A stretch of 18,341 nt of DNA. Origin: Patescibacteria group bacterium UBA6065 (GTDB lineage Bacteria; Patescibacteriota; Minisyncoccia; Phycocordibacterales; UBA6065). The notes beneath the pieces are model-generated. The model was not told where the DNA came from. It saw only the letters and a program-made list of their open reading frames with translations, and ran no database searches. Both the position numbers and the translations under genes were made by a program. Each line of letters opens with the position of its first letter. Positions within the stretch are counted from its first letter, which is position 1. The DNA is taken from the NCBI GenBank assembly GCA_002428865.1, contig DIYB01000026.1, forward strand, positions 21,723 to 40,063, read 5' to 3'. Shown here in pieces: positions 1 to 5,990 of this stretch.

Positions 1-333
1 CGGCTTTGATACCGGTGGCGTTGGTACGACCGGTCGTGAGACTGGAGGAGTAGCTGATGGCTTGGCTGATCCCGGCGCGGTTGTTGTCGGAGTGGTCGTC
101 GGACACGGAGCAAACTCACACGAAGGTGCGACACGACCGACATAGGATCCGTCGGGACATTGTCGCGCATCCATGGTGCAAGCAATGTCGATAGGACGTG
201 GCTCAGGCACTTCCTGCGCCTGACGTTTGAATATGCCCCATGAAAATGGGTTCCACCACGCCGCGTGTGCGGTACTCGGAGAGATCGCGACAAGCGCGAA
301 CGCGATGAGTGCCACTGAGAGAGTTTTGTACAT
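1..333 (-). CDS. Secreted Cys/Pro/Thr-rich protein, C-terminus cut by window edge
   Basis: The frame is open from an ATG at 333 to the left edge, giving 111 visible residues and no stop. The N-terminus is a signal peptide: MYKTLSVALIAFALVAI, then a likely signal peptidase I site after AHA near residue 25. The mature part begins AWWNPFSW. Around residues 52-78 lies a Cys-rich motif of the form C-x3-D-x3-CPDGS-x-VGR-x2-P-x-C-x-F-x2-CP, which I know from many CPR surface proteins but cannot assign a function; its four cysteines could form disulfides outside the cell. A low-complexity Thr/Pro/Ser linker follows (PTTTPTTTAP and similar), so a further domain probably lies beyond the window. It is the last of three same-strand genes behind a sigma factor. 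An 8-bp inverted repeat covers its start codon. Confidence 0.75.
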   Translation of the reverse strand, partial: MYKTLSVALIAFALVAISPSTAHAAWWNPFSWGIFKRQAQEVPEPRPIDIACTMDARQCPDGSYVGRVAPSCEFAPCPTTTPTTTAPGSAKPSATPPVSRPVVPTPPVSKP

Positions 334-365
334 GAGAGCCGATGCTACGTGAATAACGCTCTCAT
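332..365 (-). repeat. Inverted repeat covering the start codon of the secreted-protein gene
   Basis: ATGAGAGC at 332-339 and GCTCTCAT at 358-365 are perfect 8-bp complements separated by 18 nt. On the minus-strand mRNA the downstream arm includes the first two bases of the start codon, and the upstream arm overlaps a TATAAT box. It could be an RNA hairpin or an operator. Confidence 0.45.
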
Positions 366-369
366 TATA
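364..369 (-). promoter_or_regulatory. Consensus -10 box upstream of the secreted-protein gene
   Basis: TATAAT on the minus strand lies 30 nt before the ATG at 333. No convincing -35 is visible at 16-18 nt. A start about 7 nt downstream would give a leader of roughly 23 nt without a Shine-Dalgarno sequence. Confidence 0.4.
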
Positions 370-378
370 CGTCCTCGA

Positions 379-687
379 CTAGTCCCACGCGAGCGTCATC
401 ATGCGCATATTGCGGGTGATGTCGCGGATCATGAGCGTGAGAACGACCAGAGTTGCGACAAGTGATACCTGTACGATGATATCGGTGTGGACAAAGGCGC
501 TCCAGAAAAATGCCATTGATCGAGCGACCTCTCCGATAGATGGCATGTTCCTAAACACATCGACAAATGAGACAAAATACTTGAGCGCGAAGAGCGCGAC
601 GGTGAGTACCGCCACCTTGGGCACCACCATGCGAAACGCATAGATGGCGTACACCCTCCTCATGACGTGATCTTTGAGTTCTGCCAT
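379..687 (-). CDS. Small membrane protein of unknown function, downstream of the sigma factor
   Basis: This 102-aa ORF begins MAELKDHVMRRV and is strongly hydrophobic. Likely membrane segments are residues about 20-44 (VVPKVAVLTVALFALKY and on) and 70-88 (IIVQVSLVATLVVLTLMI), with a weaker aromatic stretch between them near 57-66. The N-terminal and C-terminal tails are charged (RDITRNMRMM near the end), consistent with cytoplasmic ends. It starts 18 nt after the sigma-factor stop on the same strand, so the two are probably co-transcribed. That position makes an accessory or anti-sigma role conceivable, but no zinc-binding anti-sigma motif is seen. I do not recognise the family. Confidence 0.7.
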   Translation of the reverse strand: MAELKDHVMRRVYAIYAFRMVVPKVAVLTVALFALKYFVSFVDVFRNMPSIGEVARSMAFFWSAFVHTDIIVQVSLVATLVVLTLMIRDITRNMRMMTLAWD

Positions 688-705
688 AGTGATTTGAATG
701 ATTAA

Positions 706-1248
706 TTAATACGTAATATCTTTTGCGAGTTCACGGAGCATCTCCTTTGCGCGGTGCACACGAGTCTTGACCGCGCCCTCAGTCACTCCCTCTCGTTCGG
801 CTATCTCGCGGTAATTGATACCCTCAATGACATAGAGTCGAAGCACGCGAGCAAAGGTATCAGGGAGTCGATCGACAAGTGAGAGTATGTATTGTCGATC
901 CTCTGACCCACTCTCCTTGCCTGCGTCATCGGGGATGACTGCCTCGAGCTCCTCGTCAAACACCGTCGTAAACTCACGATCCCGCTTTGCTTTTTTGTAC
1001 CAGGCATAGCAGGTGTTGATGAGGATACGATACGCCCACGAGGTGAACTGCGCGCCTTCGACCGGTCGAAACTTCTTGCCGTACATATAGATCTTCACAA
1101 ACGTATCCTGAACGACATCTTGTGCCGCTTCATCGGATCGGACGATCTTTCTCGCCTTTCTGAGGAATGCTACCTCATGTCGATCGACGAGCACCTCGAA
1201 GAGAGCTGGGTGCGAAAATGATCGCGCCAGAATCTCCTCATCCTTCAT
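706..1248 (-). CDS. Sigma-70 family (ECF-like) RNA polymerase sigma factor
   Basis: Starting from MKDEEILARSF, this is a 180-aa protein with the two-domain ECF layout. Region 2 covers about residues 15-85: LFEVLVDRHEVAFLRKARKI, then DEAAQDVVQDTFVKIY, then FTSWAYRILINTCY, the usual core-binding and -10 recognition block. An acidic linker (FDEELEAVIPDD) precedes region 4 (about residues 120-178): LPDTFARVLRLYVIEGINYREIAEREGV, then GAVKTRVHRAKEML, a helix-turn-helix for the -35 element. The same frame stays open to a GTG at 1353, which has a GGAGAGG sequence upstream, but residues encoded by 1249-1353 do not look like a sigma N-terminus, so I chose the ATG at 1248. It is probably first in a unit with the membrane and secreted proteins downstream. 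Confidence 0.88.
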   Translation of the reverse strand: MKDEEILARSFSHPALFEVLVDRHEVAFLRKARKIVRSDEAAQDVVQDTFVKIYMYGKKFRPVEGAQFTSWAYRILINTCYAWYKKAKRDREFTTVFDEELEAVIPDDAGKESGSEDRQYILSLVDRLPDTFARVLRLYVIEGINYREIAEREGVTEGAVKTRVHRAKEMLRELAKDITY

Positions 1249-1383
1249 ATGCTCATACTCAGCAAATTTCACTCTAGATATGATGTTGGCCACACAGGGC
1301 CATAGAGAGGCCATCCCGGTATCCAGTATCGGTCTCATAACCCGACACCTCACCTTTCAGATCCTCTCCGTCCTTTCTATTCT

Positions 1384-1414
1384 ATTATATCTCGACCCTT
1401 TCGCCTCTCTACAA
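1384..1414 (-). promoter_or_regulatory. Putative promoter for the sigma-factor unit
   Basis: Perfect TATAAT at 1384-1389 with TTGTAG at 1409-1414 and a long 19-nt spacer, both on the minus strand. It lies between the trmD stop and the sigma-factor start. Confidence 0.5.
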
Positions 1415-1422
1415 CCTCTCGT

Positions 1423-2079
1423 TTAGCCCCGAGGTTTCATTCTGCCTTTTTTCCACTCATCGATCCGCGCGCGATGACCAGAGAGAAGCACCTTCGGTAC
1501 ACGATAGTTCTTGCTCTTGTACGTCACAACCTCTGGGCGAGTATAGACATCGGGAGATGCAATCCGCTCCTCCTCGCGCGAATCATAGTTGCCGAGCACA
1601 CCCTCAACCTGTCGCGAGATCGAATCCATGACGATCATGGCTGGCAACTCGCCACCAGTGAGTACATACGGACCGACCGAGACCTCATCCATCGTAAACA
1701 TCCGTCGTACACGAGCATCGATACCCTCGTACCGACCACATACACAGATGATGTGGTCATAGGATTTCGCAATCTTCTTCGCATACGGAGTATCAAACTG
1801 TTTTCCGCTCGGGCTAAAAAATATGATTTTCGCCTTCTTCCTACCAGCGGCTTTTTTTGCACGCTCGATTGCACGCGCGACAGGAAGCGCTTGGATGACC
1901 ATGCCCGGGCCACCACCATACGGTTTCTGGTCGATCCTATTCCACTTGTCGTACGCATAGTCACGTGGGTTGTAGAATACAACTTTTACTTTCTTGTCTT
2001 CGATGGCGCGTTTGAGTATAGACTCGCCGAGATACGAGTCGAATGCGCTGGGAAACAATGCAACGACGTGAAATGTCAT
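1423..2079 (-). CDS. trmD: tRNA (guanine37-N1)-methyltransferase TrmD
   Basis: This 218-aa protein methylates N1 of G37 next to the anticodon, using S-adenosylmethionine, to prevent +1 frameshifting. Family landmarks appear in order: FHVVALFPSAFDSYL at the N-terminus, KPYGGGPGMVIQ near residue 52, IICVCGRYEGIDARV near 110-124, and SVGPYVLTGGELPAM near 134-148, the last two forming the SPOUT trefoil-knot cofactor site. The C-terminal region has YTRPEVVTYK and VPKVLLSGHRARIDEWK for tRNA binding. It is a little shorter than the E. coli enzyme (about 255 aa). The loop before YTRP reads SPDV, where proteobacterial enzymes have DCPH, so the usual catalytic Asp is displaced by two positions; I think this is a lineage feature. 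A TTGCCT/TAGTCT promoter places transcription start at or near the ATG. Confidence 0.96.
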   Translation of the reverse strand: MTFHVVALFPSAFDSYLGESILKRAIEDKKVKVVFYNPRDYAYDKWNRIDQKPYGGGPGMVIQALPVARAIERAKKAAGRKKAKIIFFSPSGKQFDTPYAKKIAKSYDHIICVCGRYEGIDARVRRMFTMDEVSVGPYVLTGGELPAMIVMDSISRQVEGVLGNYDSREEERIASPDVYTRPEVVTYKSKNYRVPKVLLSGHRARIDEWKKGRMKPRG

Positions 2080-2085
2080 GTCGTA

Positions 2086-2113
2086 AGACTACCTGTTTTT
2101 CGCCGGGAGGCAA
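2086..2113 (-). promoter_or_regulatory. trmD promoter, near-leaderless
   Basis: On the minus strand, TTGCCT (2108-2113) and TAGTCT (2086-2091) are 16 nt apart. The -10 ends 6 nt before the trmD ATG, so the transcript would begin almost at the start codon. Confidence 0.5.
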
Positions 2114-2126
2114 CCAGAGGGGTGCT

Positions 2127-2519
2127 CTAGGCCAGAACCGTGCGCATCTCTTCGCAGGCACTGCCTGACCACGTACAGCAGTACGCGACAATCTCTGCCT
2201 CAAGACGTGCAGAGAGTGGTACCATGCCTTTCAACCGACGGACAGTCTCGGTATCACCCTCGCGGAAGCTTGAGAGGATTGCTTGTACGATCGTGTCTTC
2301 AAACATATTTCCCGGAATATCAAAGAGGGTGGCAATTTTTCGCGCGGTCTGCGCGTCACCTAATTTGAGGTGATAAATAATCGACTGTTTTGCAATCTCC
2401 ATGAGCTCGAGACGCGCGATATCGTCAGCTGAATGTTCGAACACCTCCCTACTCGACTCTACAGATGAGAGGTCGCCTGTGCGGAGATTGTGAGCGAGAT
2501 GTTGGAGGGCAATTGTCAT
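2127..2519 (-). CDS. Uncharacterised alpha-helical protein between khpA and trmD
   Basis: A 130-aa soluble protein beginning MTIALQHLAHNLRTGDLSS. No signal peptide or membrane segment is visible. Composition and pattern suggest helical hairpins: LELMEIAKQSIIYHLKLGDAQTARKIATLF near residues 37-67 and VQAILSSFREGDTETVRRL near 78-96, each a helix, a short GD turn (KLGDAQTAR / REGDTETVR) and a second helix. This resembles a degenerate TPR- or HEAT-like repeat. The tail has two adjacent cysteines (YCCTW) plus one more. It follows the khpA terminator and precedes trmD by 47 nt. I cannot name a family; the codon use and the operon-like position make it a likely real gene. Confidence 0.75.
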   Translation of the reverse strand: MTIALQHLAHNLRTGDLSSVESSREVFEHSADDIARLELMEIAKQSIIYHLKLGDAQTARKIATLFDIPGNMFEDTIVQAILSSFREGDTETVRRLKGMVPLSARLEAEIVAYCCTWSGSACEEMRTVLA

Positions 2520-2530
2520 AGGTTGATGTA

Positions 2531-2561
2531 CAAAGCAAAACCGCCTCGATAAGTGAGGCGG
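2531..2561 (-). terminator. Intrinsic terminator after khpA
   Basis: CCGCCTC (2541-2547) pairs with GAGGCGG (2555-2561) around a 7-nt loop. On the minus strand the stem runs straight into TTTTGCTTTG. It ends the KH-domain gene transcript, 8 nt past the stop. Confidence 0.8.
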
Positions 2562-2568
2562 AATCGCA

Positions 2569-2883
2569 TTAGAGATTGAGGTCTGCCATCGCCTCGTCCA
2601 CTGTCTTGGAAGCCTTGGTCACGCGAGGAGCGGCGCCTGCTGGTTCGTTGATCTTGAGATTGACTCGAGAATTATTCTTCATACCGACGATGCGCAAGAG
2701 GGTGCGAATAGCTTTTGCGGTATTCCCCTCTTTGCCGATGATTTTACCCATATCAGCCGGATTGACATCGAGTGTGAGTAGTACGCCCATCTCATCGACG
2801 GTGCGCACTATCTTGACGTCATTCGGATTGTCCACGAGCGACTTGATAAGAGTATCGAGAAACTGAGCGTCTTTTTCGTTCAT
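2569..2883 (-). CDS. khpA: KH-domain RNA-binding protein (KhpA-like)
   Basis: Read from MNEKDAQFLDTLIKSLVDN, this is a 104-aa protein with one type II KH domain. The RNA-binding GxxG loop is clear in MGKIIGKEGNTAKAIRTLL (about residues 45-63), followed by the second helix and a beta strand (NNSRVNLKIN). A short Ala/Lys-rich tail after residue 85 extends beyond the usual 75-80 aa of KhpA. KhpA-type proteins bind RNA and, in Gram-positives, pair with KhpB. Placement next to rpsP and trmD matches the common rpsP-khpA-(rimM)-trmD ribosome cluster, although rimM is not visible here. The frame is open to 2949, but the ATG at 2883 matches the family start and follows a plausible promoter. Confidence 0.9.
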   Translation of the reverse strand: MNEKDAQFLDTLIKSLVDNPNDVKIVRTVDEMGVLLTLDVNPADMGKIIGKEGNTAKAIRTLLRIVGMKNNSRVNLKINEPAGAAPRVTKASKTVDEAMADLNL

Positions 2884-2903
2884 GTCGTTTTCGTTACGGA
2901 CTA

Positions 2904-2936
2904 ACGCAGTATCACGACTGCGTGTCCATTCTACCA
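2904..2936 (-). promoter_or_regulatory. khpA promoter (extended -10) with 5' hairpin in the leader
   Basis: TGGTAGAAT on the minus strand (2928-2936) is an extended -10 box directly after the rpsP terminator. The predicted start near 2921 places a perfect 7-bp hairpin, ACGCAGT/ACTGCGT (2904-2923), at the extreme 5' end of the khpA mRNA. No strong -35 is seen. Confidence 0.45.
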
Positions 2937-2940
2937 TGCA

Positions 2941-2968
2941 ACAAAACATCCGCCAGAGGGGCGGATGT
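2941..2968 (-). terminator. Intrinsic terminator after rpsP
   Basis: ACATCCGCC (2946-2954) pairs perfectly with GGCGGATGT (2960-2968). The minus strand continues into TTTTGTTG. It separates rpsP from khpA, which has its own promoter just beyond. Confidence 0.85.
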
Positions 2969-2975
2969 CTCGTAT

Positions 2976-3317
2976 CTAGGCCTTTGGAGCCTCTGCTGCA
3001 CCAGCTGGTGCTCCCGCTGCCTGGGTCTCACCCTCCTTCTTGATCGGGCTCTTTTTCGGGAGCTTGTTGACCTTCTTGCCTGGAATCACTTTCTTGTCGA
3101 TGAGCCAGTTATGCACAGTGTCTGAGAGTTGTGCGCCAACCGAAATCCAGTACTTGACCCGATCTGCCTTGATCTCCTTCACATCGTTCACAGGATCATA
3201 CGTGCCGAGGATTTCGAGGAATTTACCGCTCTTGGTCGAGTTCTTTGAGTCCGTGAGTACGACACGGAATGTTGGGACATTGATGCGTCCTACGCGCTGC
3301 AATCGAATCATTAACAT
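2976..3317 (-). CDS. rpsP: Small ribosomal subunit protein bS16
   Basis: This 113-aa protein matches bS16: MLMIRLQRVGRINVPTFRVV, then DSKNSTKSGKFLEILGTYDP (about residues 23-42), then ADRVKYWISVGAQLSDTVHNWL (about 51-72). bS16 binds 16S rRNA and stabilises the 30S body. The core ends near residue 80, and a Lys-, Ala- and Pro-rich tail (PKKSPIKKEGETQAAGAPAG) follows, as in many bacterial S16 extensions. An alternative ATG is two codons in (3311). The upstream promoter is the best in the window and puts transcription start within a few bases of either ATG, so the mRNA is probably leaderless. Confidence 0.96.
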   Translation of the reverse strand: MLMIRLQRVGRINVPTFRVVLTDSKNSTKSGKFLEILGTYDPVNDVKEIKADRVKYWISVGAQLSDTVHNWLIDKKVIPGKKVNKLPKKSPIKKEGETQAAGAPAGAAEAPKA

Positions 3318-3325
3318 AGGTCATG

Positions 3326-3354
3326 ATACTAGCAAACGATCAAAAAAACGTCAA
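3326..3354 (-). promoter_or_regulatory. Strong rpsP promoter, leaderless arrangement
   Basis: On the minus strand, TTGACG (3349-3354), a 17-nt spacer containing a T7 tract, and TAGTAT (3326-3331) preceded by TGC (extended -10). Only 8 nt separate the -10 from the ATG at 3317. Confidence 0.75.
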
Positions 3355-3371
3355 TTTCGAGCCGATCCCAT

Positions 3372-3399
3372 AAGACAAAAGCAGGTTTTCTGCTATAGT
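3372..3399 (+). promoter_or_regulatory. rnr promoter, leaderless arrangement
   Basis: AAGACA (3372-3377), a 16-nt spacer and TATAGT (3394-3399) with an upstream TGC (extended -10). The ATG at 3410 is 10 nt after the -10 box. It is divergent from the rpsP promoter. Confidence 0.6.
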
Positions 3400-3409
3400 A
3401 AGCCGGTCT

Positions 3410-5356
3410 ATGAAAGCCGCAAAAAGTCATAAGGGTGCCGACAAGCCAGAACGCCTCACCGGTATCGTATCGGTCAATTCAAAAGGTGTGGGGTTTCTAG
3501 AGAACCCGCTCTTCACCGAGGACATCGAGATACCGTCCGAGTTCCTCCATACCGCCCTCCACAAAGACGAAATCGAGGTGCGTCTTTTGCCAAAACGAGA
3601 CAAGTTTCGCCAGACCGCAGAGGTCGTCCGTATCATACGTCGAGCAAAAATGCGTTTTGCTGGCACACTCGAAGATACAGAGAAGGGTTTTGCCTTCATC
3701 CCCGATGACAAACGTCTCTATAGAGACGTACTCATCCCACGCGACGAAGCAAAAAACGCAACCGGAGGAGACAAGGTATACATCGAGATCACCTCATGGG
3801 ATGAAAAGGTTGGATACCCAAAAGGTCGTGTACTCGACGTCATCGGACGACACGGCGAACACAACGCCGAGATCAAGGCAATCGTACTCGAACGCGGCAT
3901 CGCGTACGACTATCCCCCAGCAGTGACACGTGAGGCGGAAGAGATAGGAAAAAAAGAAAAAACGATTCTTCCTGAGGAAATCGCTCGCCGGCGCGATATA
4001 CGAGATACGACGACATTCACCATCGATCCCGTCGATGCAAAAGATTTTGATGATGCACTCTCCGTACGAGATCTCGGTGCTGGGCGCTACGAGATCGGTA
4101 TCCACATCGCAGATGTGTCGCACTACGTCCGTGAGGGAACCGCACTCGATCGAGAGGCGCGCGAGCGTGGCTTCTCTGTCTACCTCGTCGATCGCACCAT
4201 ACCAATGCTCCCCGAAGTACTCTCAAACGATCTCTGTTCACTCAACCCACAGGAAGACAAACTCTCGTTCTCTGCTATCTTCGTCATGGATACACACGGG
4301 AAAATCCACGATCGATGGTTCGGCAAGACGATCATGCATTCAAACAAGCGATTCACCTATGAGGATGCTCAGGAAGTACTCAACAAAGGAGCTGGTGAAT
4401 TCCACACCGAACTCACTATCTTAAACTCAATCGCCAAAAAACTCAGAAAAGAAAAGGAAGACAAGGGCGCCATTGATTTCGAACAAGACGAGATCAAATT
4501 TGAGCTCGATGAAAAAGGTAAGCCGATCCGTATCATAAAGAAAGTTCGCACAGATACCCACAAACTCGTCGAGGAATTCATGCTCCTCGCCAACCGGGAG
4601 GTGGCACAATTCATGGCACGTGCCATGGATCAGAAACGTGGAGCATTTCTCTACCGCATCCACGACGCACCGGTCATGGATCGGATCGAAAATCTCACCA
4701 TTCTTGTCCGCGCTCTCGGGCACGTCCTCCCCATCACAAAACGCGGTGTTTCGGTCAAAGACCTGAAAGCGCTCTTCACCCGAATCGAGGGAAAAGCTGA
4801 GGAATCGCTCATCAAGACAGCGGCCATCCGCTCGATGGCAAAGGCAGTCTATTCAACAAAAAATATCGGGCACTACGGCCTCGCATTTGAATACTACACA
4901 CACTTCACCTCTCCCATCAGACGCTACGCCGACCTCATCGTCCACCGACTCCTCGAGCGCGAACTCAAAGGCGGCACTATCGCCCCAGGGGAAATCGCCC
5001 TCTACCAGAGAATCGCTGATGAGAACTCGGAGAAAGAAGTACGTGCCGCAGAAGCAGAACGCGCATCAATAAAGTACAAGCAAGTCGAGTACATGATGGA
5101 ACGTGTCGGTAAAATCTACGAAGGCACTATCTCTGGTGTGACCGCATGGGGTATCTATGTCGAAGACAAAGAAACTCGATCAGAAGGCATGGTATCGCTA
5201 CGCAACATGACCGATGACTACTACACACTCATAGAGAAGGAATACGCTATTGTCGGCGAAAAGACAAAGAAACGCTACGCACTCGGTGACACCGTACGAT
5301 TCAAAGTCGTCGGAGCTGACCTCGACCGAAAGACACTCGACTACGCGCTCGTATAG
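3410..5356 (+). CDS. rnr: Ribonuclease R (RNB family 3'-5' exoribonuclease)
   Basis: This 648-aa RNase II/R enzyme degrades RNA processively from the 3' end, including structured RNA. The N-terminal cold-shock OB folds span about residues 15-145 (LTGIVSVNSKGVGFLEN; KMRFAGTLEDTEKGFAFIPDD). The RNB catalytic domain begins near 190, with the active-site signature DPVDAKDFDDALSV at 206-219, whose Asp residues bind the two metals, and later HFTSPIRRYADLIVHRLL near 502-519. A C-terminal S1 domain (GKIYEGTISGVTAWGIYVED) begins near 566 and ends the protein. E. coli RNase R is about 813 aa; here the N-terminal helix-turn-helix and the basic C-tail are missing, as in other small-genome forms. It is convergent with a small ORF only 15 bp away. 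Confidence 0.96.
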   Translation: MKAAKSHKGADKPERLTGIVSVNSKGVGFLENPLFTEDIEIPSEFLHTALHKDEIEVRLLPKRDKFRQTAEVVRIIRRAKMRFAGTLEDTEKGFAFIPDDKRLYRDVLIPRDEAKNATGGDKVYIEITSWDEKVGYPKGRVLDVIGRHGEHNAEIKAIVLERGIAYDYPPAVTREAEEIGKKEKTILPEEIARRRDIRDTTTFTIDPVDAKDFDDALSVRDLGAGRYEIGIHIADVSHYVREGTALDREARERGFSVYLVDRTIPMLPEVLSNDLCSLNPQEDKLSFSAIFVMDTHGKIHDRWFGKTIMHSNKRFTYEDAQEVLNKGAGEFHTELTILNSIAKKLRKEKEDKGAIDFEQDEIKFELDEKGKPIRIIKKVRTDTHKLVEEFMLLANREVAQFMARAMDQKRGAFLYRIHDAPVMDRIENLTILVRALGHVLPITKRGVSVKDLKALFTRIEGKAEESLIKTAAIRSMAKAVYSTKNIGHYGLAFEYYTHFTSPIRRYADLIVHRLLERELKGGTIAPGEIALYQRIADENSEKEVRAAEAERASIKYKQVEYMMERVGKIYEGTISGVTAWGIYVEDKETRSEGMVSLRNMTDDYYTLIEKEYAIVGEKTKKRYALGDTVRFKVVGADLDRKTLDYALV

Positions 5357-5360
5357 ATAT

Positions 5361-5383
5361 AAAAAAGCCCCTCATGCGGGGCT
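5361..5383 (-). terminator. Intrinsic terminator of the first small ORF (stem contains its stop codon)
   Basis: AGCCCC (5366-5371) pairs with GGGGCT (5378-5383). Minus-strand reading continues into TTTTTTATAT, so it terminates the leftward ORF. Rightward from rnr there is a stem but no T-run. The TGA stop at 5372-5374 lies in the loop beside the stem. Confidence 0.8.
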
Positions 5384-5593
5384 CGGTGTGGTGGGCTGAT
5401 CGTCAGCGACGTAGCAGGGACATCCGTCTTTCACTTGATACCGTATTCCACTGTCAGACAACGCATTCCACCAGGCGCCTCGACCGTTTCTCCTCGGACG
5501 AGCGAGCCTCGTGAGAATCGGACCCTCACCCACATCAGGTGAAAGTGCAAAAAAATGCCTCGGCAATACATCTGAAAAAGGAACGAGTTTCAT
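5372..5593 (-). CDS. Small protein, member 1 of a three-gene paralogous cluster
   Basis: Read from the ATG at 5593 (MKLVPFSDVLPRHFFAL) this is a 73-aa protein. An upstream in-frame extension to 5710 overlaps the neighbouring gene and is rejected, because TTGACA/TATTAT promoter boxes sit just before the 5593 ATG. It shares a layout with the two ORFs to its right: an N-terminal F-x-x-[VI]-x-x-x-x-x-F-x-[LF] motif, a middle basic strand, a central WWNAL (compare WNTAN and VNALL), then an aromatic, a DG/EG turn and a final strand (DGCPCYVAD). The pattern resembles a widespread hypothetical small beta protein (F-x-x-L-x-x-G-x-x-F-x-F ... NA) known from phages and bacteria. Function is unknown. Confidence 0.65.
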   Translation of the reverse strand: MKLVPFSDVLPRHFFALSPDVGEGPILTRLARPRRNGRGAWWNALSDSGIRYQVKDGCPCYVADDQPTTPSPA

Positions 5594-5604
5594 ACCTAGA
5601 TTTG

Positions 5605-5632
5605 ATAATACAACACAAAAACACGTTGTCAA
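5605..5632 (-). promoter_or_regulatory. Promoter of small ORF 1
   Basis: Perfect TTGACA (5627-5632), a 16-nt spacer and TATTAT (5605-5610) on the minus strand. The -10 ends 11 nt before the ATG, predicting a leader of about 4 nt. The -35 directly abuts the T-run of the preceding terminator. Confidence 0.7.
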
Positions 5633-5645
5633 ATAAAAAACCGCC
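5630..5645 (-). repeat. Direct repeat copy A: terminator arm plus T-run plus start of -35
   Basis: On the minus strand GGCGGTTTTTTATTTG occurs here and, identically, at 5962-5977. Each copy joins the 3' arm of one small gene's terminator to the -35 of the next gene. Confidence 0.7.
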
Positions 5646-5654
5646 GAAGCGGTT
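5635..5654 (-). terminator. Intrinsic terminator of small ORF 2, UUCG-type loop
   Basis: Minus strand: AACCGC, TTCG, GCGGTT, then a T-rich run (5635-5640 and on). The TAA stop of the ORF (5653-5655) is inside the stem. Confidence 0.85.
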
Positions 5655-5913
5655 AGGAACCCGAAGGGAGTGTGCGATCGGTGATGACAATGCCTTCGGG
5701 GGGACACCATTCATAATCACCGGGCTTGCGATCGAACGTATTCGCAGTATTCCAAAGTATCTTAATAATCACAAAATTGGACTTCCTTGATTTGCCGTCC
5801 GGAAGCGTTACGGTCACCTCTGCGGCCTTCACTGCCTCACAAGCAAGGATCTGAGAATGAAACTCAAACCGTTCACCTAAATTCACATCCCTGAAGAACA
5901 TTTCCATTTTCAT
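5653..5913 (-). CDS. Small protein, member 2 of a three-gene paralogous cluster
   Basis: An 86-aa protein beginning MKMEMFFRDVNLGERFEF. It gives the clearest version of the shared N-terminal motif F-x-D-V-x-L-G-E-R-F-E-F. After a strand-rich middle (AEVTVTLPDGKSRKSNFVIIKI) comes the shared Asn-Ala site (LWNTANTF), then DYEWCPPEGIVITD, matching the aromatic-DG/EG-strand ending of its two neighbours. No signal peptide, membrane segment or known catalytic motif is visible. The fold is probably a small beta barrel or SH3-like domain, but that is inference. It has its own promoter and terminator. An alternative ATG lies two codons in. Confidence 0.75.
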   Translation of the reverse strand: MKMEMFFRDVNLGERFEFHSQILACEAVKAAEVTVTLPDGKSRKSNFVIIKILWNTANTFDRKPGDYEWCPPEGIVITDRTLPSGS

Positions 5914-5936
5914 AAGTAGATAGTTTTCTGTTTTCC

Positions 5937-5964
5937 ACTATACTCACCTGCGCCTATTTTGCAA
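5937..5964 (-). promoter_or_regulatory. Promoter of small ORF 2
   Basis: TTGCAA (5959-5964), a 16-nt spacer and TATAGT (5937-5942) on the minus strand. The -10 ends 23 nt before the ATG at 5913. No Shine-Dalgarno is present in the predicted leader of about 16 nt. Confidence 0.55.
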
Positions 5965-5977
5965 ATAAAAAACCGCC
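5962..5977 (-). repeat. Direct repeat copy B: terminator arm plus T-run plus start of -35
   Basis: Identical 16-nt copy of the element at 5630-5645, placed 332 bp away in the equivalent position between small ORFs 3 and 2. Confidence 0.7.
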
Positions 5978-5990
5978 CATACTTAGGCGG
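5965..5990 (-). terminator. Intrinsic terminator of small ORF 3
   Basis: CCGCC (5973-5977) pairs with GGCGG (5986-5990), and the minus strand continues TTTTTTATTTG. The TAA stop at 5983-5985 is in the loop. Confidence 0.75.

Noticed and set aside
1474..2130. A 218-codon open frame on the plus strand opposite trmD.
   Set aside because: It mirrors the trmD frame, has no domain-like sequence, and trmD is certain on the other strand.
5594..5710. N-terminal extension of small ORF 1 with a hydrophobic stretch.
   Set aside because: It overlaps the end of small ORF 2, its terminator and a TTGACA/TATTAT promoter; the internal ATG at 5593 matches the paralogues.
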